Part shown: positions 1 through 5,971 of the stretch, piece after piece
Layout of the letters: the number at the start of each line of letters is the position of its first letter
Numbering within the stretch: position 1 is the first letter of the stretch
Source: Candidatus Latescibacterota bacterium
Lineage (GTDB): Bacteria; Latescibacterota; UBA2968; GCA-2709665
NCBI GenBank assembly: GCA_012271065.1
Contig: JAAXHE010000207.1
Location: 1-11,863 of the forward strand
Reading direction: 5' to 3'
DNA: 11,863 bases
Program-made: the position numbers and the translations under genes
Notes under the pieces: model-generated
What the model was told of the DNA's origin: nothing
Seen by the model: the letters and a program-made list of their open reading frames with translations, nothing else
Database searches by the model: none

Positions 1-81
1 ACGATTCATGAATTAATCGGGGTAAGACATCCGAAAAACTGTCAATTTGTCCAAACGTAATTGTTAAAAGAAAATCATAAT

Positions 82-97
82 CATACCGTGCGGTATG
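82..97. promoter_or_regulatory. 16-bp palindrome, operator-like
   Basis: The sequence CATACCGTGCGGTATG has two 7-bp arms (82-88 and 91-97) around a 2-bp centre and is otherwise perfectly symmetric. Palindromes of this length and shape are typical of operators for dimeric repressors such as the TetR family; that assignment is inference. No regulator gene and no convincing promoter or downstream gene is next to it, so its target is unknown. Confidence 0.35.
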
Positions 98-281
98 CGC
101 AATAGTGTCCCAAACAAGAATAAGAATAATAGGAAACAACACAGACCAAGAAACTATCCATCGGTTTCTACTGTCCAATTGTCGTATCGGATTAACTCTC
201 AACTCTATTGAAAAATTCAACATAAAACCCCCGAGCGCGGGTTCGATATGTTCTACCGCAAACCAAATTCGCAATAGTGAA

Positions 282-363
282 CGCGTCAGCCCGCTTGTCG
301 GTCCAATCACTCCCCTTTGAGGGGCAAACGCAGAAGCCGAGCGGAACGGCGATGGCTGATGCG
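282..363 (+). other. Candidate structured RNA / three-way-junction element
   Basis: In plus-strand RNA, the closing stem CGCGUCAGCC (282-291) pairs with GGCUGAUGCG (354-363) over all 10 positions if one G-U wobble is allowed. Inside are two perfect hairpins. CCCCT/AGGGG (312-316 with 320-324) has a TTG loop. GCCG/CGGC (336-339 with 347-350) has a 7-nt loop. The wobble becomes a C-A mismatch on the minus strand, which favours plus-strand RNA. I do not recognise a known RNA family. It could also be a DNA-level repeat or a recombination-type palindrome. Confidence 0.35.
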
Positions 364-600
364 GTGGGGGATTTCAACGTTGTACCAAATGCAAGCGGCG
401 TGAATTATCATGATGCGCATTTGTTACGAGTGCTAATCTCCGGTTCGCTATGTCCTTCTCTCCTTACCGTCTGGGAGACGCTCAGAAGGTACAATCGTTG
501 GCGTAAAGACCAAAACCTCAATTGTACCAAAATGTCCATTAATGGCCGATCCCGCATTGGCCGCATATGGGTGATCATTAACAGCATTTTACGTAGAAGC

Positions 601-613
601 CTTACTGTAAGGT
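601..613. repeat. Perfect 6-bp inverted repeat with 1-nt centre
   Basis: CCTTAC and GTAAGG flank a single T (601-606, 608-613). It lies just beyond the larger hairpin at 628-655, on the downstream side of the minus-strand gene at 677-979. It may be an operator-like dyad or part of the 3' region of that transcript. Nothing else indicates its role. Confidence 0.3.
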
Positions 614-627
614 CTAAACGAGAATTG

Positions 628-655
628 GCCTGTCTGCCGTCTGGCAAACAGGCCG
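628..655 (-). terminator. Hairpin downstream of the 100-aa gene, possible terminator
   Basis: GGCCTGT (628-634) pairs with ACAGGCC (649-655), and TGCC (636-639) with GGCA (644-647). There is one internal mismatch (635/648) and a 4-nt loop. It begins 21 nt past the stop codon of the minus-strand gene at 677-979, which is the right place for a terminator. On that strand it is followed by AATTCTCGTTT, so the U tract is weak. An intergenic repeat palindrome is the alternative. Confidence 0.35.
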
Positions 656-676
656 TTAACAACTCCTATGGATGTT

Positions 677-979
677 TTACTTCTTCTTTTTATCTGTCTC
701 AGTCTCCGCTTCCGGTTCTTCAGCCTCGTTTTCTTTCCAAAATTTCTCCTTAGCCTTTTTGGCAGATTCGACTGCTAAATCATCACGTACGGAATCAAGA
801 ACTTCCTTGACTACATGCAGAACGCCCTTCTTCATTATGCCTCTTACTACACCAATAAGACCACCGACGGGATCAATCGCAGGCTCTCCCAAACCTGGCT
901 CATCCGGCGGCTTCCACGTAGAATCTGACGTGAACGAATCCTGCTGAGTCGTAACGAGAGAATCGGGGTTTGCGGACAT
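677..979 (-). CDS. Hypothetical 100-aa protein with amphipathic segment and charged tail
   Basis: I do not recognise the family. The start is ATG at 979, because an AGGAGG lies 5 nt upstream; a longer frame to a TTG at 1036 has no such site. Residues 1-38 are polar and acidic and contain the Pro-rich run WKPPDEPGLGEP. Residues 39-40 are Gly-Gly. Residues 41-75 (GGLIGVVRGIMKKG onward) alternate hydrophobic and charged positions and should form an amphipathic helix. Residues 76-100 are almost wholly charged and end in four lysines. There is no signal peptide. It lies 113 nt downstream of the HlyD-type adaptor gene on the same strand, so it may be co-transcribed. It could be an exported peptide or protein of that system, or an unrelated small cytosolic protein; the sequence does not decide. 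Confidence 0.6.
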   Translation of the reverse strand: MSANPDSLVTTQQDSFTSDSTWKPPDEPGLGEPAIDPVGGLIGVVRGIMKKGVLHVVKEVLDSVRDDLAVESAKKAKEKFWKENEAEEPEAETETDKKKK

Positions 980-984
980 ACCAT

Positions 985-990
985 CCTCCT
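985..990 (-). promoter_or_regulatory. Shine-Dalgarno AGGAGG fixing the start of the 100-aa gene
   Basis: The plus strand reads cctcct, giving AGGAGG on the minus strand, 5 nt before the ATG at 979-977. It decides the start in favour of a 100-residue protein over a 119-residue TTG-initiated reading. Confidence 0.7.
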
Positions 991-1092
991 CTATAAATGA
1001 GTTATACAACTCTTCAGGATTTACAGATCTCACCAATCAGGTCCATTCATCTCTTACCCAACCAGATCAGTAATCTCTGGACCCTGTGCTTT

Positions 1093-2190
1093 TTAGTTTT
1101 CAATTCTCGAGTTTGAGAAACGGAACTCATAGTGACCAGGATTTCCAACACTTCGCGTCAATCGACGCCACAGTAAATCTATTATTCGTCCCCGTTCCAC
1201 AACTATTCTACCCTCTACACCCATCCCATAAGCCAATGAAAGTGTATCATCTTCAAATAACACCTTTGGATCTTTAACAGATACCTTGACCGGATATACT
1301 GTACCTTCCTTAGCAGACAATATCGTGTGTGGTATTGCTGAAATTTCGTCTACGATTCCCTCAAAGACCTTGAACTCCATATGCGGAAACGCATTTACAA
1401 AAATCCGAACTGATTGATTTAATTTCACTACCGGGATATCATTTTCCTTTACCAACAACTGGGCTTGCCAATCCCGTAATTTTGCCAGCTCCAGAACAAT
1501 GTCCCCTCTTAACAGCCGATCCCCAATTCTGTCTTTCAATTCACTCGAAATCACTGTGCCTGTTATCGGAGCATTTATGACAGTTAATTCCAAATGATGC
1601 TGTAGCAAACGTCGTTCATATTGCAATTTTTCCCATTGACGCTTTAAAGTCTGGACCTCTTGTTGGCGTCCAGCTAAAGCATTGAAACGACGTTCTACAA
1701 CTTTAAGATTTTCAGTTGCGCGATCAAACTGAGCTTGTCTCAATCGTACCAATAGGAAATCTTCAACTGGTTGTTTAGGCTTCTCTCCCCGGCCAAATAT
1801 CAAATTGTTGTAGAGTCTATATTCGGCAGATACCCTTTCCAGTTCAATAGTGGCAGTATCTAACTCCAATCGAGCACGTTCAACTTCAGCAAGTAGTATT
1901 GCCCTTTGTTGTCTTATCGCGTTCTGTATTTCAATTCGACGACTGTGATTTACATCCTGTTCTTTGATGATCTTTTCAAGCGCTATGCGACACTCCATGT
2001 CATCCAGGATTACTAATCGTTCACCTTTCACTACCCTTTGCCCATGTTTGACGTATATTTCAGCAACGACTCCGTTAACTTCCGTCTTTACTTTATGTCG
2101 AAATTGCGGCCGAATTTCACCAATTGCGGTTACTGTAATATCCGTTTCCAAATGCCAAGCCACGACTCCCATTAAACTCAATATAAACAC
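1093..2190 (-). CDS. HlyD-family secretion adaptor (membrane-fusion protein)
   Basis: HlyD-type adaptors span the periplasm and link an inner-membrane exporter, usually an ABC transporter, to the outer membrane. This 365-residue reading starts at GTG 2190, inside the membrane segment. Next comes a lipoyl/barrel-sandwich half (ITVTAIGEIRPQ, NGVVAEIYVKHGQRVVKGE), then a long coiled coil rich in E, R, Q and L (about 75-205). The second half-motif NAPITGTVISSE and a beta-barrel domain ending in GMGVEGRIVVERGRIIDLLW complete the protein. The GTG has no Shine-Dalgarno sequence. The frame stays open upstream to 2310 and adds a basic RRF plus the rest of a transmembrane helix (FLSIIIVTVVVFILSLMGVV), so the real protein is about 400 aa. 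No ATG, GTG or TTG occurs in that extension; an ATC at 2304 or fusion with the 53-aa ORF are the options. AT-rich codons contrast with the genes to the right. Confidence 0.85.
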   Translation of the reverse strand: MFILSLMGVVAWHLETDITVTAIGEIRPQFRHKVKTEVNGVVAEIYVKHGQRVVKGERLVILDDMECRIALEKIIKEQDVNHSRRIEIQNAIRQQRAILLAEVERARLELDTATIELERVSAEYRLYNNLIFGRGEKPKQPVEDFLLVRLRQAQFDRATENLKVVERRFNALAGRQQEVQTLKRQWEKLQYERRLLQHHLELTVINAPITGTVISSELKDRIGDRLLRGDIVLELAKLRDWQAQLLVKENDIPVVKLNQSVRIFVNAFPHMEFKVFEGIVDEISAIPHTILSAKEGTVYPVKVSVKDPKVLFEDDTLSLAYGMGVEGRIVVERGRIIDLLWRRLTRSVGNPGHYEFRFSNSRIEN

Positions 2191-2293
2191 AACTGTTACA
2201 ATTATTATACTAAGGAAGCGACGAACAAAGCCGAATCCCGGACCGCTAAACTCATCATCATCGGAATTAGCTGACGAAGCCCCGCGGTCCTTA

Positions 2294-2455
2294 TTACGAT
2301 CGATGGTTGATCACTCCATGCAAAAGAAACGCATCACTAACCGCGATGAAGATTCTATCTTTCCATAAATAGATCGCGGAAAGCGCTTCCTTTTGTAACT
2401 CCTCGTCAACTATCAAGAGCGTTTCGTAAAACGCTTGAATCTGTAGCGTCAGCAT
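2294..2455 (-). CDS. Small hypothetical protein (53 aa) overlapping the hlyD 5' end
   Basis: This frame begins with ATG directly after an in-frame TAG, and reads MLTLQIQAFYETLLIVDEEL, then QKEALSAIYLWKDRIFIAVS, then DAFLLHGVINHRS. The composition is balanced, with helical spacing of hydrophobic residues, and looks protein-like, unlike the alternative frames. It ends at TAA TAA and overlaps the open hlyD extension in the +1 frame by about 10-17 nt. The arrangement suggests translational coupling to hlyD, or a single gene split by a +1 shift. No clear Shine-Dalgarno sequence precedes the ATG. It has no signal peptide and I recognise no family. It could be a remnant of a longer gene. Confidence 0.45.
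   Translation of the reverse strand: MLTLQIQAFYETLLIVDEELQKEALSAIYLWKDRIFIAVSDAFLLHGVINHRS
2302..2317 (-). promoter_or_regulatory. SD-like GGAG followed by in-frame ATC (candidate hlyD start)
   Basis: The minus strand reads GGAGTGATCAACCATC. GGAG (2317-2314), extended by TGATC, resembles the anti-SD complement GGAGGTGATC with one base missing. The ATC at 2304-2302 is 9 nt downstream of GGAG and in frame with hlyD. No conventional start codon lies between the in-frame TGA (2313-2311) and the membrane segment. AUC initiation is rare, so this is a candidate only. Confidence 0.3.
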
Positions 2456-2504
2456 CTAACAGGTCTGACACCATACTGCAAAATTGATATCGTTCAGGTT
2501 TGGC

Positions 2505-2535
2505 AAAAACAAAACCCACACGCGATGCGAGTGGG
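2505..2535 (-). terminator. Rho-independent terminator or attenuator
   Basis: On the minus strand, CCCAC pairs with GTGGG and CGC with GCG around an ATC loop, with a single T-T mismatch between the stems (plus positions 2515-2519, 2521-2523, 2527-2529, 2531-2535). TTTTGTTTTT follows at once (2514 down to 2505). The shape and U tract are canonical. It lies about 50 nt before the start of the 53-aa ORF and reads in the same direction. It therefore either insulates the hlyD region from upstream transcription or acts as a conditional attenuator. No minus-strand gene upstream of it is evident in the window. Confidence 0.65.
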
Positions 2536-2724
2536 CGTGTTTCAATTAACACCAAAGAGTCCGGCTTCCAGCTTCACCAGACCTAAAATCAGCTGTTCCG
2601 TTAGTTCCCCTGTTCTCTCCCTCGAATTTTTCGGGGGGAGGGGGGCAAACTCTTGTTTTCAATTCGATCCTGTCCATCCATGTAATCTCTGGCTTTAAGG
2701 TGAAGAAGTTGACGAGGAGGAGAT
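2536..2724. other. Intergenic stretch between minus-strand cassette and plus-strand genes
   Basis: I find no supportable gene here. On the minus strand a frame ending GLVKLEAGLFGVN-stop finishes just before the terminator but has no start codon. The plus strand carries two G6 runs separated by A (2632-2644). It also has a segment, ATCCTGTCCATCCATGTAATC, that looks like a dispersed intergenic repeat unit, though I cannot verify this from one copy. The base composition changes from AT-rich to GC-rich across this stretch, making it the likely edge of the accessory segment. Confidence 0.5.
2658..2686 (+). promoter_or_regulatory. Weak sigma70-like promoter before the dehydrogenase
   Basis: TTCAAT (2658-2663) and TGTAAT (2681-2686) are separated by 17 nt. 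The -10 matches the consensus at 5 of 6 positions and the -35 at only 3 of 6. It lies 38 nt before the ATG of the dehydrogenase gene. The surrounding AT-rich DNA makes a chance match easy. Confidence 0.3.
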
Positions 2725-3741
2725 ATGTCGGTTCGGTTTGCTTTTGTCGGATTTCGTCATGGGCATATTCACGACCTTTACAAGCGTGCGAACGGGCGCA
2801 ATGACTTGGAGGTTGTGGCTGCCTGCGAATCCGACGATGCCGCGCGGGCGGCGGCCGCCGCCGCAGGAGTGAACGTCACGCATTCGGATTCCGAGCGAAT
2901 GTTGGACGAAGTGGATTGTGACGTGGTGGCAATCGGAGAGTACTTCGCGCGGCGTGGCAGCGCGGCTATTCATGCCTTAAACGAGGGAAAGCATGTCATC
3001 GTCGACAAACCATTGTGTACAAGCCTCGACGAACTCGACGAAATCGAACGGATTGCCGGGCAGCGGAATCTGACGGTCGGTTGCATGCTGTCCATGCGGG
3101 ATCACGGACAGACCATCGGCGCGAGGAACATGATTCGGCAGGGTACGATCGGGGAGATCCACGCGATTTCATTCGGCGGACAGCATCCGCTGCTGCCGGG
3201 GTCAAGGCCGGGTTGGTATTTTGAAGAGGGCAAGCACGGCGGGACCATTAACGACCTTGCCATCCATGCGATTGACTGTCTTCCGTGGATTACCGGTCTG
3301 GATTTCGAGACGGTCAACGCCGCCCGGTGCTGGAACGCCTTTGCGCCGGAGTTTCCGCACTTTCGAGACGGTGCACAGATGATGTTGTCAATGGACAATG
3401 GATGCGGCGTCCTTGGAGACGTGTCGTACTTCATGCCAGACAAGGCGGGATATTCACTGCCGTTCTACTGGCGGTACACGTTCTGGGGGCGGGATGGCGT
3501 GCTCGAGGCAGGCACGACGCAGGATACGATTCAGGTGGCGTGGAAGGATTCGGAGCGGGTGGAATCGCGGTCGATACCTGAAGATCGGTCCGGAGGGTAT
3601 CTTCAGGCATTCCTCGAGGATATCCGGGGCGAGGCCGAGGAAGGCGAACGGAGTACCGAATCGGTGATTCGCGCCGCCAGAACGGTGCTGAAGATTCAAA
3701 AGGCGGCGGATGAGAATGCGCACGATGTACATTTGCGCTAG
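2725..3741 (+). CDS. Gfo/Idh/MocA family NAD(P)-dependent oxidoreductase
   Basis: This is a 338-residue member of the family that oxidises or reduces sugars, inositols and related polyols using NAD(P). The start is ATG 2725, with GAGGAGG (2714-2720) 4 nt upstream. The N-terminal Rossmann fold opens with FAFVGFRHGH (residues 6-14), followed by a second strand ending LEVVAACE. The lysine motif normally written EKP appears as DKP (94-96). The catalytic helix reads GGTINDLAIHAIDCLPW (172-188), with D177, H181 and D184 in the family positions. The rest forms the alpha/beta dimer and substrate domain. There is no signal peptide, so it is cytosolic. It is separated from the next gene by 121 nt containing a promoter, so it is probably monocistronic. 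The substrate cannot be read from the sequence. Confidence 0.92.
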   Translation: MSVRFAFVGFRHGHIHDLYKRANGRNDLEVVAACESDDAARAAAAAAGVNVTHSDSERMLDEVDCDVVAIGEYFARRGSAAIHALNEGKHVIVDKPLCTSLDELDEIERIAGQRNLTVGCMLSMRDHGQTIGARNMIRQGTIGEIHAISFGGQHPLLPGSRPGWYFEEGKHGGTINDLAIHAIDCLPWITGLDFETVNAARCWNAFAPEFPHFRDGAQMMLSMDNGCGVLGDVSYFMPDKAGYSLPFYWRYTFWGRDGVLEAGTTQDTIQVAWKDSERVESRSIPEDRSGGYLQAFLEDIRGEAEEGERSTESVIRAARTVLKIQKAADENAHDVHLR

Positions 3742-3785
3742 TGTCGTTGCACTGGCCTTCTCGCGTAAACGACCTCCATTGAATA

Positions 3786-3814
3786 TTGACTCTTTCTCCG
3801 GCATTGTTTAAAGT
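3786..3814 (+). promoter_or_regulatory. Sigma70-like promoter before the PorV-like gene
   Basis: TTGACT (3786-3791) and TAAAGT (3809-3814) are separated by exactly 17 nt. The -35 matches the consensus at 5 of 6 positions and the -10 at 4 of 6. It sits in a short AT-rich patch within GC-rich DNA, about 50 nt before the PorV-like start. It would drive the envelope group beginning there. Confidence 0.45.
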
Positions 3815-3862
3815 TTTAGAAATTCGAAACTCGTCGGGCCTTAATCGTTACGGGAGCATGTC

Positions 3863-4759
3863 GTGATGTCCGCACGACAAATATCATGGGTCTGCGGTCT
3901 ATTGTTGGTATTGGGATCGGCAGACCGGGCGACGGCGTCCGGAAAGAGCGCGGGATTCGTGCTGCTTCGGGAGGGAATAGGCGCTCGCGCCGAAGCAATG
4001 GGCGGGGCCTATACGGCGGTCGCGCGCGATCAGACGGCGGCAGCGTGGAACCCGGCGGGCATCGGCGCCCTGACGGGCAAGGACTTTCTGGTGACCCATC
4101 ACAGTTCGTTCCAGGAAATCCAGCAGATCTATGGCGGCTGGGCTTATGGCAATGGCCGGTCCGGCGTCGCATTGAGCCTGGGTATCTATTCGGTAGGCGG
4201 AATTGAAGCGCGGACCGGGCCGTCCGCGCAACCTCAGGGTACATTCGGCATCTACGAAATCATCGCAGGGCTCACGTACGCGAAGCGGATCAAGCCGGGT
4301 TTTTACGCCGGCGCAACCGTGCGAGCATTGCACGAGTCCATCGGCCCCGAGCAGGCATCGGGATTCAGCGTGGACCTCGGTCTGTTTTACCGTTTCAGGA
4401 TGAAGGGTCTGACCGCCGGCGCCAGCTATCGGAATCTGGGACGTATGGAGGTGATGGATACGCAGAGGACACCTCTACCCGGGACGTTTCGAGCCGGAAT
4501 CGCCTGGCGGGCGAAGTGGTTGACCGGTTCTCTCGATCTGGGCGCGCCGAGACACGGTTCCGTGGGCGTGCATACCGGCGTGGAACTGCGCGTAAAACGG
4601 ACGCTGTGTCTGCGTGCCGGGTACCGAACGGGGCACGATATCCGTGACTGGTCGTTCGGATTCGGGATCCAACCGGGCAGTTGGCGGATGGAATATGCCT
4701 ATGTGCCGGCCGCATTGGGACTCGACGGTTCGCATCGGCTGGAGTTCGGCATCAGGTAG
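3863..4759 (+). CDS. PorV/UPF0164-type outer-membrane beta-barrel protein
   Basis: This 298-residue protein has a cleavable signal peptide: a short basic start, the hydrophobic run ISWVCGLLLVLGSA, and probable cleavage near ATAS-GKS at about residue 26. The mature N terminus carries the signature of the PorV/PorQ/UPF0164 family: LREGIGARAEAMGGAYTAVA, then AAAWNPAGIGAL. The rest is alternating beta strands rich in Gly, Tyr and Arg, ending with LEFGIR, typical of an outer-membrane barrel. PorV proteins shuttle or display surface substrates of type IX secretion, and relatives resemble FadL transporters. No other type IX component is in the window, so a specific role is not assigned. Start is GTG 3863 or ATG 3866; GGGAG (3852-3856) fits either. 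Confidence 0.82.
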   Translation: MMSARQISWVCGLLLVLGSADRATASGKSAGFVLLREGIGARAEAMGGAYTAVARDQTAAAWNPAGIGALTGKDFLVTHHSSFQEIQQIYGGWAYGNGRSGVALSLGIYSVGGIEARTGPSAQPQGTFGIYEIIAGLTYAKRIKPGFYAGATVRALHESIGPEQASGFSVDLGLFYRFRMKGLTAGASYRNLGRMEVMDTQRTPLPGTFRAGIAWRAKWLTGSLDLGAPRHGSVGVHTGVELRVKRTLCLRAGYRTGHDIRDWSFGFGIQPGSWRMEYAYVPAALGLDGSHRLEFGIR

Positions 4760-4797
4760 CCGGCATGGAGTCCTCGTCAGCGCCGTGACGAGACGGG

Positions 4798-5793
4798 ATG
4801 AATCGGCCGATGAATGGTGACGTATTTCCCGGACGGGACGCTAAAGACCGCATATGGCTCAACGTCCTGTTGTTCGTCCTGACCGCGTACACGACAACCG
4901 CCGCAGGCGTGCAGATGGCGGTCGCCATGCACGTGGCGGTTTCACCGGAATCCCTTCCACGGGACTTGTACTCGACGGAGCTGCTGTGGAATCCGAAATA
5001 TCTGGTTCTGGGGCTTCCGTTCTCCGGAACCCTGCTGTTGATTCTGGGTATCCACGAGATGGGGCACTACCTCACCTCACGCCGATGGATGGTGCGCGCG
5101 ACCCTGCCGTATTTCATTCCCTTTCCGTCATTCATCGGTACCCTGGGCGCGGTAATCAAGATCAAGTCCCGCATTCCGAATCGGCGCGCGCTGATGGACA
5201 TTGGGGCGTCTGGACCGCTTGCCGGCTTCGTGGTCGCCCTGTTTGCGCTGATTGTCGGATTGCATCTGTCCGAGATCGTGCCTGTCTCAACCTTTGCCCA
5301 GGGCGGGATTTCACTCGGCAATTCCATCCTGGGCGGATGGCTGACAAATCAGATTGTCGGAGACCTTCCCGAAGGATTTGCGATCTACGATCATCCCATC
5401 TTCGTGGCCGGCTGGCTGGGCCTCTTCGTAACCGCACTGAATCTCATGCCGGTGGGACAGTTCGACGGAGGGCATATCGTGTATGCCTTCGGAGGGGCGC
5501 GCATCCACGCGCTCGTTTCCAAAGCGGCGCTGGTCGTTCTTGCCGGCTTGTGGGCGCTGGGGCCACCGTATGACTGGCTGTACGTTCAGGATGGTGTCTC
5601 AACCTGGCTCGATACCCGGTGGCCGGGATGGCTCATCTGGATACTCATCGCGTTGGCGCTGGGGCGCCGGCATACCCCGACCGGCGACCCCGATCTGGTT
5701 CTCGATCCGTTTCGGAAACTGATGGGATATCTTTCTCTCATCATCTTCGTGCTTTGTTTTGTGCCGCGGCCCGTTAGCTTTTCCGTGCCCTGA
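4798..5793 (+). CDS. M50-family site-2-type intramembrane metalloprotease
   Basis: This 331-residue polytopic membrane protein carries the zinc motif HEMGH (86-90) inside a hydrophobic helix (LLLILGIHEMGH). The third zinc ligand is in NLMPVGQFDGGH, with N215, P218 and D223-G224 as in the NxxPxxxxDG motif of site-2 proteases. GxxG-type segments (DIGASGPLAGF) and the FIPFP loop resemble EGY/S2P-like members without a PDZ domain. It cleaves membrane proteins within the bilayer, often to release anti-sigma factors or transcription factors; its substrate is unknown. It follows the PorV-like gene by 38 nt, probably in the same transcript. The Shine-Dalgarno sequence is poor, and ATG 4810 is an alternative start. 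Confidence 0.9.
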   Translation: MNRPMNGDVFPGRDAKDRIWLNVLLFVLTAYTTTAAGVQMAVAMHVAVSPESLPRDLYSTELLWNPKYLVLGLPFSGTLLLILGIHEMGHYLTSRRWMVRATLPYFIPFPSFIGTLGAVIKIKSRIPNRRALMDIGASGPLAGFVVALFALIVGLHLSEIVPVSTFAQGGISLGNSILGGWLTNQIVGDLPEGFAIYDHPIFVAGWLGLFVTALNLMPVGQFDGGHIVYAFGGARIHALVSKAALVVLAGLWALGPPYDWLYVQDGVSTWLDTRWPGWLIWILIALALGRRHTPTGDPDLVLDPFRKLMGYLSLIIFVLCFVPRPVSFSVP

Positions 5794-5971
5794 ATTTTCC
5801 CCGGACGCGTTCCGTCTCCCCTGCTCCGGAATCTGGACCCGACATCTCTCCCCCTGTTGAATCCATCGATCTTCCCCGCTACGGTCAATCCCGAAGTGAA
5901 CCGGGTCCGGTTTGCCCGTGCCGAATCGTATTTCGTTCGGTACGCCCGGTATCGCAATTCTTCATGCTGCT

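Larger units (their letters stand above)
1..676. other. AT-rich non-coding stretch with inverted repeats
   Basis: I see no gene here that I can support. Open frames exist on both strands, but none has a Shine-Dalgarno sequence, most would start at GTG or TTG, and they overlap each other and the palindromes. The stretch holds a 16-bp palindrome (82-97), a possible structured RNA (282-363), a 13-bp palindrome (601-613) and a 28-nt hairpin (628-655). The motif TTGTACC occurs directly at 380-386 and 522-528 and inverted at 488-494. The 10-mer CGCAATAGTG occurs at 98-107 and again at 270-279. The base composition is clearly more AT-rich than the DNA beyond about 2,700. Confidence 0.6.

Noticed and set aside
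105..320. 71-aa plus-strand frame just after the 82-97 palindrome
   Set aside because: The GTG start has no SD, the composition is not protein-like in its second half, and it runs into the structured element.
282..363. Integron attC-like recombination site
   Set aside because: The large imperfect palindrome suggested it, but no RYYYAAC/GTTRRRY core pair flanks the outer stem and no integrase or cassette array is present.
192..753. Overlapping open frames on both strands (192-377 minus, 277-753 plus, 408-662 minus)
   Set aside because: They lack Shine-Dalgarno sites, use weak or GTG/TTG starts, overlap each other and follow the palindromic structure at 282-363 and 628-655.
2311..2319. TGA read as a sense codon (recoding) between ATG-GAG and hlyD
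   Set aside because: No other gene in the window has an in-frame TGA, and several genes end at TGA, so the standard code is used.
2406..2474. Minus-strand 22-aa frame starting ATG GTG TCA, with an open protein-like extension upstream
   Set aside because: It overlaps the more convincing 53-aa ORF, has no SD, and its upstream extension runs through the terminator hairpin.
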